Source: Nautilus pompilius (Eukaryota; Mollusca; Cephalopoda; Nautilida; Nautilidae). Taken from it: a stretch of 64,000 nt of DNA. A program made the translations under genes and the position numbers. The notes below the pieces were generated by a model. The model was not told the origin of the DNA and did not search any database. It saw nothing but the letters and a program-made list of their open reading frames with translations. The number at the start of each line of letters is the position of its first letter. Position 1 is the first letter of the stretch. Shown piece after piece: positions 45,801-55,806 of this stretch. The stretch is from the NCBI GenBank assembly GCA_018389105.1, contig JACATO010002143.1:38501-102500 (forward strand). Direction: 5' to 3'.

Positions 45801-47772
45801 TGGAGACGTTCCCGACAGGAGCTGGGCAATACGGACGAACGAATCGGGACTGCGTTTAGTCCAGGGGTACGATGCTGATGAAAGTGGGGCTACACTGGAG
45901 GTCTTTTCCAGGAAGTACTTGGGCTATGAGGAGTGAGGAGACGACTCCAGGCAGAAAGAAGAGCAAGGAAAGACAGCCTGCTCTCCTTTGTGAAAATGCT
46001 GACTGCAACCATAGGCTGAAGTCAGTAATTGTGGGCAAGTGAAAATGCCCACGAATTCTAAAGGACAGCATGAACAAGCTTCCTGTGCCCTACTACAACT
46101 CTGCTACTGCCTGGTTTACGCCAGCCATCATCATCACTTTGATGCTGAGGTTAGAAGGCATCAAACCGACCACTTGAAGCTTGCACCTGAAGATGTTAGG
46201 GCAATTTTGATCCTGGATATTGTTCCCTCCCATCCTGACATTGAAACACTTTGTAGTCATGATGGCAAAAATTAGGTACCTTTCTCTTCCACCTAATACA
46301 AGCTCGCTAGTCCAAATGGATCAAGGCATCATAATGGCCTGCAAGAAGCACTATTGATGGAAGTTTCTGGATGAAATCATGTTGGTGTTGGGCAGTGAAG
46401 ATGAAGAGGAGAACATAAGAGGATGCAGAACTTTGGCAAATATCAAGGTGTACAACATTAAGTCTGCCATTTACAACTGGGCAAGTACATGGAAGGAAAT
46501 TAAAGTGCAGACCCTTGTAAATTTCTGGAAGGAACTCATTTTTAGACAGTGTAGTTCATCTCAATTTTCAAGGCTCTGAACCTGAAGACTATCAAACTGT
46601 GCAGAAGTTGGCTGGGGGGGGGGGAACTTCCATCTGAGCAGAAAATGTTCGGGTGGATGGAGGAGACCCTGATTATTAGAACTTTATAGAGGAAGAAATT
46701 GCTCTCAATGTTTCTACTACATCCATAGATGAAAGATCTGAGAAAGAAGAGGATGAGGAAGCACAAGTAAAGAAGAAAAGACTTTCTGAACCCAGGGACA
46801 GCAACAATATACCTTAATTAAGTTTGATGACGAATCCTCTGAGGAGGTGCAGGCTTACTACAAGTATTTAAGGACACTGGGGGAGGTCATAATACGTAAA
46901 CAGCTGCAGAGATTCATTCAACTAAAAACTGAAACCACCTTTAGGCTTGTACCTCAAAGATCAGTGTCCACAGACAGCAGCATGTCACTTGTTGGCCCCC
47001 CCCCAACTTCTCCTCCTCTGCCTTCTGCTTCCAGTGCTGGCAGTCTTCCTAATGACAGTTCAATAACCACCGAGCCACCTTTGCAAATATTCGAGAGTGA
47101 CTCAGAATAAAATGTTTTATGTGATTAAAAAATTAAAAGGTGGAAAATACCATGAAAAAAAAAAAAAAAACATCAATAAAAAGAGAAAAAAACTGAAGTG
47201 GTGTTCAGTACCTCGTAATACAAGTCAGTCATGTGGTAATCTTTGTACTATTTCAGATTTTATAGGTTAATTATGGTTCATTCGTTTGTGTAAATGTTTC
47301 TGTATATTTTTACATGTACATATATCGGCTAATCTTGTCGCTCTCTCCTCCCGAACTGGTGTGAATTAGCTGGGGTCAGTGCATTCAGTACAACAATTCC
47401 AGTTTAGACCACAGATTTAATTGTGTACAACAGATGCAATGGTAGAACAAGTTTTACAGAGATACGTTCTATTGTTGCCATGGTTGATGTTTTGACTTCT
47501 GGTTTTTCAAGTGTTAGCCCATGTTGAGCCAGGCTGCAATGGGATGTATGGAAAACTGTTTGGGGTAGAGGGGAACAGGACTAGTAACATACTGTTTGTT
47601 CCAATGCTTAAATTCATGGCCACACGTTAGACTTACAAACTCCCCTCTTTCCATGAGCTACACCTCCAGATTTATCACAAATTGAAAGCTAATGGGACTC
47701 ATTTGAACTAAAATCTGGAAATTCAGCTAAGTTTACTAACATTATTGTAGGATGCATGAACAGTCAGAGCTT

Positions 47773-47808
<36 letters not shown>

Positions 47809-47843
47809 TGGAGAGAGAGAATGGAGAGAGAGATTGAGAGAGA

Positions 47844-47878
<35 letters not shown>

Positions 47879-48855
47879 CTGTCCTGTCTTTTTTCTTTAG
47901 GACCACACTACTCATGTAACAAACAGCAGGCCATTCTCCTAAAATAACTTTAAACAAAAAATCTAACTGAAAATAATAACCCAGATATGGCATGAGAGAG
48001 AAGAACATCAGTAAATGTAACTGTACCCATTTTCAGTAAATGTTTTAACACATTTTTTGCTTCGTAAATCCCACACTTTTACTGTTTTGTCATCACTTCC
48101 AGTTACAAGGATTCTGTCATCAGGAGAAAACCTGAAAAAAAAGGGAAACAACTTCAGCATATGGCGGCAGTTAATGGAAGAAATCTATGGTAGAACTTTA
48201 AATGATTTATTTTGGAATCTTTGCACTTCAGAAAACACGTTTGACACAATGCAGACAGCTTGGTGCGCGCGCACACACACACACAGCCCACTCTTTTTTT
48301 TTTAATATTAAAAGGGTAACAGTCTTAATTCTGTATTATTTTGATGAAATGACAAATTCAAGGTGCTGTCAAAGGGAGATAACTTGAAACGATGCAATCA
48401 AACACCCTTTGTGCCACTAACCCGGACCTTACATTAAAACTTTTTTCTCAGCTGACAGCTAAAAATTACATTTTCAAAAAATATGAGAACAATTTGCTAA
48501 AAAGAAAACGGAAACATGGGCAGAGATAATTTGTGCTGTGCAGACGCAGTGGAGGGAAGAGGAAAGAGATCCGTTGGCCGAGAGATGAAAATAAGAGATG
48601 CAATGTCTCCTCCTGCTCAGAAGCATATACTAAAAAGCATTCCCCTTTCTCAAACGAAGCTTACGAGTGCTACCCAAACACAACCCGATTTCTTCACCAG
48701 CAGAAAGACAGGATTTAGTTCCTTCAAAAGCTTGAAAAACAAAAAAAAAAACCATTCCATTCATTATTCAAATAGTAAAAAATTTTTGCATGTAATTTTT
48801 ATGGATAAAAAGCATTAGGAGAGAGAGAGAGATGGAGAGAGAGAGAGAGAGAGAG

Positions 48856-48893
<38 letters not shown>

Positions 48894-49050
48894 AGAGAGA
48901 GAGAGAGAGATGGAGGAGAGAGAGAGAGAGAGAGATTATGGAGAGAGAGAGAGAGAGAGAGAGAGATGGGAGAGAGAGAGAGAGAGAGAAGAGAGATGGA
49001 GAGAGAAGAGATGGAGAGAGAGAGAGATGAGAGAGAGAGAGATGGAGATG

Positions 49051-49139
<89 letters not shown>

Positions 49140-52100
49140 AGAGAGATGGAGAAAGAAAGAGAGATGGAGAGGAGAAAGAGATGGAGAGAGAGAGATGGAG
49201 AGAGAGAAGAGAAATGGATTAGAGAGAGAGAGATTGAGAGAGAAGAGAGATGGGAAGAGAGAGATAGAGATGGATAGGAGAGATAGATGGAGAGGAGAGA
49301 TGGAGAAGAGGCGAGAATGGGAGCGAGAAGAGATGGGAGAGAGAGATAGATGGAGAGAGAGAGATGGAGAGGGAGAGAGATGGAGAGAGCGAGATGGAGA
49401 GTGCGAGAGATGGAGAGAGCTCGATCTGATAGCGAGATATGGAGCGGGAGCGCGCTGGAGAGGGGATATGAGCTGTCGAGCTCGAGAGATGGCTAAAGCG
49501 CTCTAGAGATGGAGCGGGCGAGATGGCGCAGGAGCAAGAGCGCGAGAATTGGAAAAGCTAGAGCGATCAGAGAGATGGAGCGGAAATCATCCCAATATAC
49601 ATTATCCCTATCGCCACTGCTTCGTTTTAGTTTTTCTATGCAGTCAAGGATTTTAATTAAGAAAACCAAACAAAACAAAAAACTCACGTAGGTAGCCGTT
49701 CTCACCCAGTTCAGATGGTTGTTCAAACTACATAAGAATTTCTGTCGATGTGTTGTCCATAACTGAAAAAAAAAAATAATATACAATACCTTGCTGGGAA
49801 AGAACCAGAAGAATTTCTTGAAACCATTGTCCATCCCACACCCTCTCAATCAACAGATTACTGAATTAGTGTGCAATAAACCAGACAGACGTGCAAAAAT
49901 AAAAGGTCCAATCAGTGCCATCAGTTATAGAACTACTTGAAAAGAAATGGAGGTTATTTACAAGACAGTGTTTTGAAAAGTTACTGAACAGATTGCCCAA
50001 GATGTTGTTCACATGGAAGGTGGCTATTTTGTTAAGGAGGGGAGGGGGGGCATAAGCTTAAAATGATAACATCACAGTCAATGGCTTATATGCTCTCATG
50101 CATGAAACTGTCTTATTTTTTCGTGACCCTTTTTCCCTGGAATAATGTGTTTTAATCAACACTAAAGAGTTGAAAAGGCTGACAACCGTCTACGTTAAGG
50201 CGGGCTGGCGTATGTTGTCCGACTCCTGGGCCGGGAAACCTCTCCAACTTACTTTTACGGTTTTGTCGTCAGAAGCAGAACAGAACAACTGCCCATCGTG
50301 GCTGAACTCCACGCACCTCACACTCGCTGTGTGGCACCGATGAACAGTAGAGTCACCGCTCCTGGTTTTGAAAAAAAATTATTTAAATTAAAAAAAAAGC
50401 AAAAAAAAAAAAAAAAAAAAGCATCATCATCCTTTACCTTGTAAAATAATCTTGGAAACAGCAAATACATATTAAACATTTTTCAATTAACCCTCTGTCA
50501 CATAATAAAAGGGAGAGTATTATTTACACATGATATTATTTATATTTTTTTTGGAAGATTCCTCTCAAGGATTTTATTTGTCAGAGGGTAAAAGTGCTAA
50601 TTAAAAAATAACTGTCTCCACACTTTTGCTGAAATTTTAGAATCAGACATTAAAAAACACACAAATAATTCCAATGAATCGATGGAAGCAGACAATTTTT
50701 TGTAAATTATACAAAATATTGCCACTTAGATATTAGAGGTTTATCCAGCATTTTAAAATAGTTAAGAAAGCAAAACACTGATTAGCTCCCTTTATAACCC
50801 GTTTTAAGTGATGCTAGTAGTTTTAGAAAACACAATATTCCCTGCAACAAGAGGTGACAATTACAACTGGCTCCCTTCCTCGCAACTGTTTGTAAGATCG
50901 CAGCCAAGCTATCCAACATGTGCAAGTCGTGAAGATGGAATCTTGCATGATCTCGTGGGGGACCAGGGTTTCAAGAAACAGACCAAATAATAACGCACGA
51001 CGTTTGTTGCATCCAACTACTGATCTGAGAGTTCCGCAGAGTTAATGGAACGCTTCAGCATCTTAAGTATCTGGAATATGTTAAACAATTAAAAATAGTA
51101 AACTACCAAGTTTGAATCTTAGAAGTTTAAGAAGAGACCTAGAAGGAATCTTGAAAATAGAAAGGGGGTTTTGATAGTGTGGATGGAGTCTACATTTAAT
51201 ATTACTAGGGATCATAATTGCGAATTAGCTACAACTCCAGCATGGTTAGTTATGAGAAAATCTGTTTGTAGTAATAGAATTTTTACTGAATTGAGAGTCA
51301 GAGGAGAAACTTACACAGTAGGGACCCAGATCCTTATCGTCTTGTCCCTTGATGCTGATGCAACAAGCTGACCAGAAGGCGTGAAACTAACGTGTGTCAC
51401 AGCATCCTGGATAATGAGTAAAAGTAGTTGTTTTTTTTAAAATAGTGCAGAAAAAAAACAACAAAAAAAAAACAAAAACCATCCCGTAAATTTCATGTAA
51501 AATCTCTTTAAAACTTGTTAATATTTAAAACATTTCTGGAACTCCCCCCACCAAGTATTATAGGCTCTGCTCTAAGGACTGATGAAAAGAAGAGATACTG
51601 TCTTTCTTGCTAGTCTGAAGTAAGTTCCAATAAACACTAGCAGCTGAAATTGTGGATCAACCATGAAATTCAATGTGTTAGTAGACTTGGCTAAGTTCTG
51701 CCAAGTGATTGTTTTTCTGAATTTCTTAGTGCAATAAAAGAAGATTGCATAACAGGAGTCAGCACATCTTGTCCTGCAGGTCTAATATCTATGCTATATC
51801 ATTAAAACATATCCCATATTTCAAATATAAGTTTATTAGTACATTATAGTTATATATATATACATTAGTATGTCTTAAAAAATCCAATGGCACTTGATAA
51901 ATTATCTAAATGGTCAGTCAGTCCACAATTATGGCTGCCTGTGTGTACACATGGTGCCATTTATAGATGCAAATTCATGGGAAAGTCTATAATCTTTCCT
52001 GAAAATGGTAATCTAAGATAAATGATGCTAACTTACCTTGTGGCCCATGAATCGGTATGCCCTCATCTGATGTTTAAAATTCCAAATCATAAGGCAGTGG

Positions 52101-55100
52101 TCTAACGATGCAGAAGCTTTAAAAAGAAAGATTTTAATAATATTTCACTCCCTGCCAATACAAATAGGAGACTATTTAAAAATAATCTGCTCAAAATGTA
52201 AAATTTTTAACAGCAGTATCTGCACTCAATTGCCATCAATGTACATAGACAAATATTTCACAAAATTTGACAAATGCATGTCTATTAGAGAGAGAGAGAA
52301 AATTTACAAGCCTAAGTTCTCTTCTATGGAAACACCTTGAAATTGTTATTTTGAATAAGTCGATAGAGTTTTTAATGTTGGATACTGAATAACTTACCTC
52401 CTCTTACTAAAAAAAAGCAACAAAAATTTGGAACTTGCTAAATTTAAATGAGTGTTTGAGGCAGAAGAGAGTTAAAAGGTTATTCCCTCCAAACCATTTT
52501 TAAAAAAAAGTTACAAATCTATATAAACAAATAACAAAGCCAGTTATCAGAAAATGTAGTAGTAAATAAAAAAAATTGTCTGTAATCCAAAAAAAGCTAA
52601 ATTAAAACCGATGCTTCTTGTTATGTGTTTAACAGGACATTTCCCAGAAAGTAGATGGGTTAGGCTAATTCAGGCATTTCCAACCACTTTATTAGAATCA
52701 CATAAATTAACTAATGAGCCCACATTTTACTGATGTTTCCCTGTTGTCATTGTTGGGTTTCAGTTCTGTTTTGGGTACAATGATGGACAGCAGGTGTTTC
52801 TAATTTGGAGTTGTACCAGTGGCTTGATTAGTCTTGAAACCACAACCCGCTAAGTTTAGATGTTTTAGATGTTTCTTTTAAACCAGCGTCTAAGTCTGTT
52901 GTGCCACTGGAAGGCACTGTTATGGTGCTTTTTATGCCAGGAAGGTGATACCAAAGCAGAATACTCAACAGGTGCATTCTGCTCAAAGCAGCAATGAAAG
53001 GAAAGAAAAAAGTACATTTTATTCTGTACTACTGGACAACAACCTCCTTGCTTGCTGCATCTTATTAAAAAATGACTGCTACTTTCTGCAATGCCAGAGC
53101 AGCAGCTGCTCAAAGAATTAATTTAAGTAACTTTGGTTCAAGCTGGTGTATCCACCAGCACTCAGTCAACCTTCAGCATATGTAACTCCATGTGGACTCC
53201 AGTGTTCAGAACTACAGAATGTGCTGAAAAGCATGGAACGATGTCATTTCAAGTTATGCCAAGAGGATGCAGACAGAAAAACAAGAAACCATGCTATGGG
53301 AGGTCACCAAACACAGCTGGAGTCCTCAACCATCTGCCACCACTAATGGAGAGTACAAAGGCACTAAAGCAAAGTTGCCACTTGATTTTGGGTTGCCAAT
53401 AGAGGATGTGAAAATTTCATTAATAGGTAGGTAACTTTGAACAACAAAAAAAAACAAAACAAAAAAACTGAAAGTAAACATTAAAAATACTGCACCTACC
53501 TAGTTGCTTCATATTGGGGTTAAAAGCCAAGCAAGTGATTGCACTTTTATGTCCTTTGAAGTTCCGTTCAAGAACCGGATCCTCCTAAAAATACAAACAA
53601 ATTATATAGGTAGTGCTCTTTAAAAAAAAATGCCAGCATATATCACAGGGCTGATCTATAGGCATGCAATAAGAGAGAATAAAGAAATCTAGAAGTTGTA
53701 CACGCCTCTAAAATACTTTCAAATTAGCCACAGCAACAGCATGATGCAATATCATAGCAAATGCTTCAAGTGACAACAGACGATTAAGCATAACAGGGAT
53801 GTTTTTCATATTTAGTATCCATTAGTGTTCCACGTTTCGATCTACAGTGGTGATAACAAAAGTTACATGTATGAATCCACAAAAATAATACCAACTCCTA
53901 TGTTATTCATCTTACTGGCTAACTGAGTGCAACAATCGGCTGTCAGTCAGGTGTGTGTGTGTGGAGGGCTAACAGAACTGCTGAGTGCGACAATCGGCTG
54001 TCGGTCAGGTGAGTGTGTGTGGAGGGCTAACAGAACCGCTGAGTGCGACAATCGGCTGTCGGTCAGGTGAGTGTGTGTGGAGGGCTAACAGAACCGCTGA
54101 GTGCGACAATCGGCTGTCGGTCAGGTGAGTGTGTGTGGAGGGCTAACAGAACCGCTGAGTGTGACAATCGGCTGTCGGTCAGGTGAGTGTGTGTGGAGGG
54201 CTAACAGAACCGCTGAGTGCGACAATCGGCTGTCGGTCAGGTGAGTGTGTGTGGAGGGCTAACAGAACTGCTGAGTGCGACAATCGGCTGTCGGTCAGGT
54301 GAGTGTGTGGAGGGCTAACAGAACTGCCGAGTACAACAATCGGCTGTCGGTCAGGTGAGTGTGTGGAGGGCTAACAGAACCGCTGAGTGCGACAATCGGC
54401 TGTCGGTCAGGTGAGTGTGTGTGGAGGGCTAACAGAACCGCCGAGTGCGACAATTGGCTGTCGGTCAGGTGAGTGTGTGGAGGGCTAACAGAACTGCTGA
54501 GTGCGACAATCGGCTGTCGGTCAGGTGAGTGTGTGGAGGGCTAACAGAACCGCCGAGTGCAATAATCGGCTGTCGGTCAGGTGAGTGTGTGTGGAGGGCT
54601 AACAAAACTGCTGAGTGCGACAATCGGCTGTCGGTCAGGTGAGTGTGTGGAGGGACTAACAGAACTGCTGAGTGCAACAATCGGCTGTCGGTCAGGTGAG
54701 AGTGTGAGGAGGGACTAACAGAACCGCTGAGTGCGACAATCGGCTGTCGGTCAGGTGAGTGTGTGTGGAGGGACTAACAGAACCGCTGAGTGCAACAATC
54801 GGCTGTCGGTCAGGTGAGTGTGTGGAGGGCTAACAGAACTGCTGAGTGCGACAATCGGCTGTCGGTCAGGTGAGTGTGCAGAGGGCTAACAGAACTGCTG
54901 AGTGCAATAATCGGCTGTCAGTCAGGTGAGTGTGTGTGGAGGGACTAACCGGTTCATGTGAAAATCGCGCTGACAGTTACTCTTAATCCCCCCCTCCTAC
55001 TGATTTCTGCTGACAGTGACGACGAGGAGAGGAGTCTACAGAGATAGAGGAAGGGGCTCAGCGAACGGCCCGAGCGGGTCCCTGCAACCGGGAAGTAAGC

Positions 55101-55214
55101 CAACGATAATGGCCGGAAACCCCAGGGAGGTCGTCTCTTCATCGCCAGTGAGGAGACAGGAAAGGGGAAAAACGAACAGAAATGTGCACCCACCAAAGAT
55201 CGTGTATTTGCCAT
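39760..55214 (-). CDS. POC1: POC1 centriolar WD40 protein, 14 coding exons
   Basis: POC1 binds centriole and basal-body microtubules and stabilises them. Minus-strand exons: 55214-55194, 53584-53500, 52116-52037, 51406-51315, 50361-50253, 49762-49688, 48131-48027, 45185-45070, 43980-43847, 43692-43624, 41746-41597, 41412-41344, 40504-40421, 39864-39760. Exon 1 gives only MANTRSL; exon 2 gives [20 protein letters not shown], matching POC1A/B. Seven WD repeats span about residues 9-310 ([58 protein letters not shown]). A linker with PHIYDIHPP follows, then the POC1 coiled coil ([20 protein letters not shown]). The length is about 429 aa against 407 and 478 for human POC1A and POC1B. All phases close except exon 6 to exon 7, where a 4-bp duplication at the donor shifts the frame. 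Confidence 0.93.
42168..43026 (-). mobile_element. mariner-family transposon, internally deleted, ~0.86 kb
   Basis: The left end TTAGGTTGTTAC and the right end, reverse-complemented, TCAGGTCGTTAC are mariner-type inverted ends flanked by TA. Minus-strand fragments match mariner transposase in order: an HTH piece near 42915-42860, [17 protein letters not shown] near 42680-42630, [14 protein letters not shown] near 42620-42570, LHDNAGPHV near 42500-42470 and [12 protein letters not shown] near 42400. Frameshifts separate them. A ~0.3-kb N-terminal part is missing. It lies in POC1 intron 10. Confidence 0.88.
45640..47110 (+). mobile_element. Jerky/Tigger-like transposase remnant
   Basis: Plus-strand pieces match the catalytic domain of pogo-family Jerky/Tigger transposases. 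A block [17 protein letters not shown] near 45868-45920 corresponds to NxDETGLYWKxxPxRxY. [20 protein letters not shown] near 46170-46230 corresponds to the KVRAILLLDNCPAHP block. [13 protein letters not shown] near 46315-46355 corresponds to the third catalytic block. Acidic C-terminal segments follow ([12 protein letters not shown]). Several stops and shifts separate them. Terminal repeats were not resolved. It lies in POC1 intron 7. Confidence 0.75.
47776..47875. repeat. GA microsatellite, ~100 bp
   Basis: A (GA)n tract with interspersed GATG units, in POC1 intron 7, close to exon 7. On the gene's own strand it reads as a polypyrimidine (TC)n run. Confidence 0.95.
48818..49580. repeat. GA-rich satellite (GAGAGATG-type), ~0.75 kb
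   Basis: A long purine tract of GAGA runs punctuated by GATGGA occupies POC1 intron 6. It decays at the right end (about 49400-49580) into GAGCGAGATGG-like units. A 224-codon open frame across it (48832-49506) is only a by-product of composition. On the coding strand it is a polypyrimidine tract just downstream of the duplicated exon 6 donor. Confidence 0.95.
49688..49762 (-). CDS. POC1: POC1 exon 6 with 4-bp duplication at its donor
   Basis: The exon encodes [20 protein letters not shown] followed by RTA, matching the family (human [20 protein letters not shown]). At its 3' end the coding strand reads GCTACCTAC then GTGAGT. CTAC is duplicated (plus strand GTAG-GTAG, 49688-49695). With a single CTAC the exon would be 71 nt, end in phase 2 and join exon 7, which starts G-TTT-TCT-CCT, in frame. 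With both copies it is 75 nt and the frame shifts. Sequencing error, a null allele and an unseen microexon are all possible. Confidence 0.85.
50370..53499 (-). other. POC1 introns 2-4 (apart from exons 3 and 4)
   Basis: Noncoding sequence around exons 51406-51315 and 52116-52037. It is AT-rich with A-runs (50400-50420, 51450-51477). I saw no transposon ends or structured RNA. Confidence 0.55.
53924..54950. repeat. ~56-58-bp minisatellite, about 18 copies, in POC1 intron 1
   Basis: The unit carries GACAATCGGCTGTCGGTCAG, then GTGAGTGTGTG(TG)GGAGGGCTAACAGAACCGCTGAGT. Copies vary in the number of TG repeats and at a few positions (CCGCT/CTGCT, GCGACA/GCAATA). Each plus-strand unit contains CAGGTGAG, a strong splice-donor-like word, but it is antisense to POC1. 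The array ends about 240 bp from the POC1 first exon. Confidence 0.97.
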
Positions 55215-55806
55215 CGCAAACAGATGGGTCGTCGGGCGAATCCGGCGAAGAACAATTATAAATCTTCCGTCCGAGGTCCGCACAGGTCCAGGCACGTTTT
55301 CATTTCTTTTCAAATGATGGCGGTTGTTTATAGATGCCGCGCATGTCAAGTAAGCTGCTAGCTAAGGGAGACCACTCCCGCGGTCGTGATCCGCTGGTTT
55401 TCATCATTGGCGCTTGTCTACAATGAACGTTTCCTGCCTCGATAAATCACAAAAACAAAAAAAAAAATAAAATAAAATAAAAAAATAAATAACTGGAGGT
55501 TTGTCGATTTAAATATTTTAACCAATTGCCGACTCCAATCCTGACAGACATGCACACGCGGACCTTAGCAACGGTTGCTAACCGCCATTTCAGCTCACCC
55601 GTTCCCCCCCCCTCCTCCAAACTGACGCGATGGTGGCCGCGTGTACCGGGAGGGGAGAGAGATGATAATAATCTGGTCGGATTTACCGAGATCACAAGCC
55701 CCGCTGCTCGTCGTTCCTGAAAAAAGAAAGAAAAGAAAAAGACGGGGGGGGGGGTTGGGGCAATCCCTTCCGAGAGCGAACCTGTGTAAGTTTGTATTTA
55801 TTTCTT
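55215..55806. promoter_or_regulatory. Bidirectional promoter between POC1 and the coiled-coil gene
   Basis: Only 592 bp separate the two divergent start codons. A 17-bp palindrome TTAGCAACGGTTGCTAA lies at 55565-55581 near the centre; its arms contain RGYAAC/GTTRCY half-sites as in RFX X-boxes, but everted rather than in X-box order. AACCGCCATTT, a YY1-like site on the minus strand, follows at 55580-55590, and GATGGCGG recurs near 55315. C-runs and a G-run (55744-55754) add GC-rich character; an A-rich stretch lies at 55455-55490. RFX control of ciliary genes is known; its action here is inferred. Confidence 0.55.

Noticed and set aside
48832-49506. 224-codon open frame of Glu/Arg-rich protein
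   Set aside because: It is the translation of the GA-rich satellite; the reading frame is open only because GA repeats contain no stops.
55110-55261. 50-codon plus-strand open frame MAGNPREVV... as a first exon of the downstream gene
   Set aside because: It overlaps POC1 exon 1 on the other strand and has no donor in the phase the next exon needs; the ATG at 55807 fits exactly.
54954-55349. 131-codon minus-strand open frame as the POC1 N-terminus
   Set aside because: Only the internal MANTRSL followed by a donor at 55193 joins to [13 protein letters not shown] in frame and gives the usual POC1 start.
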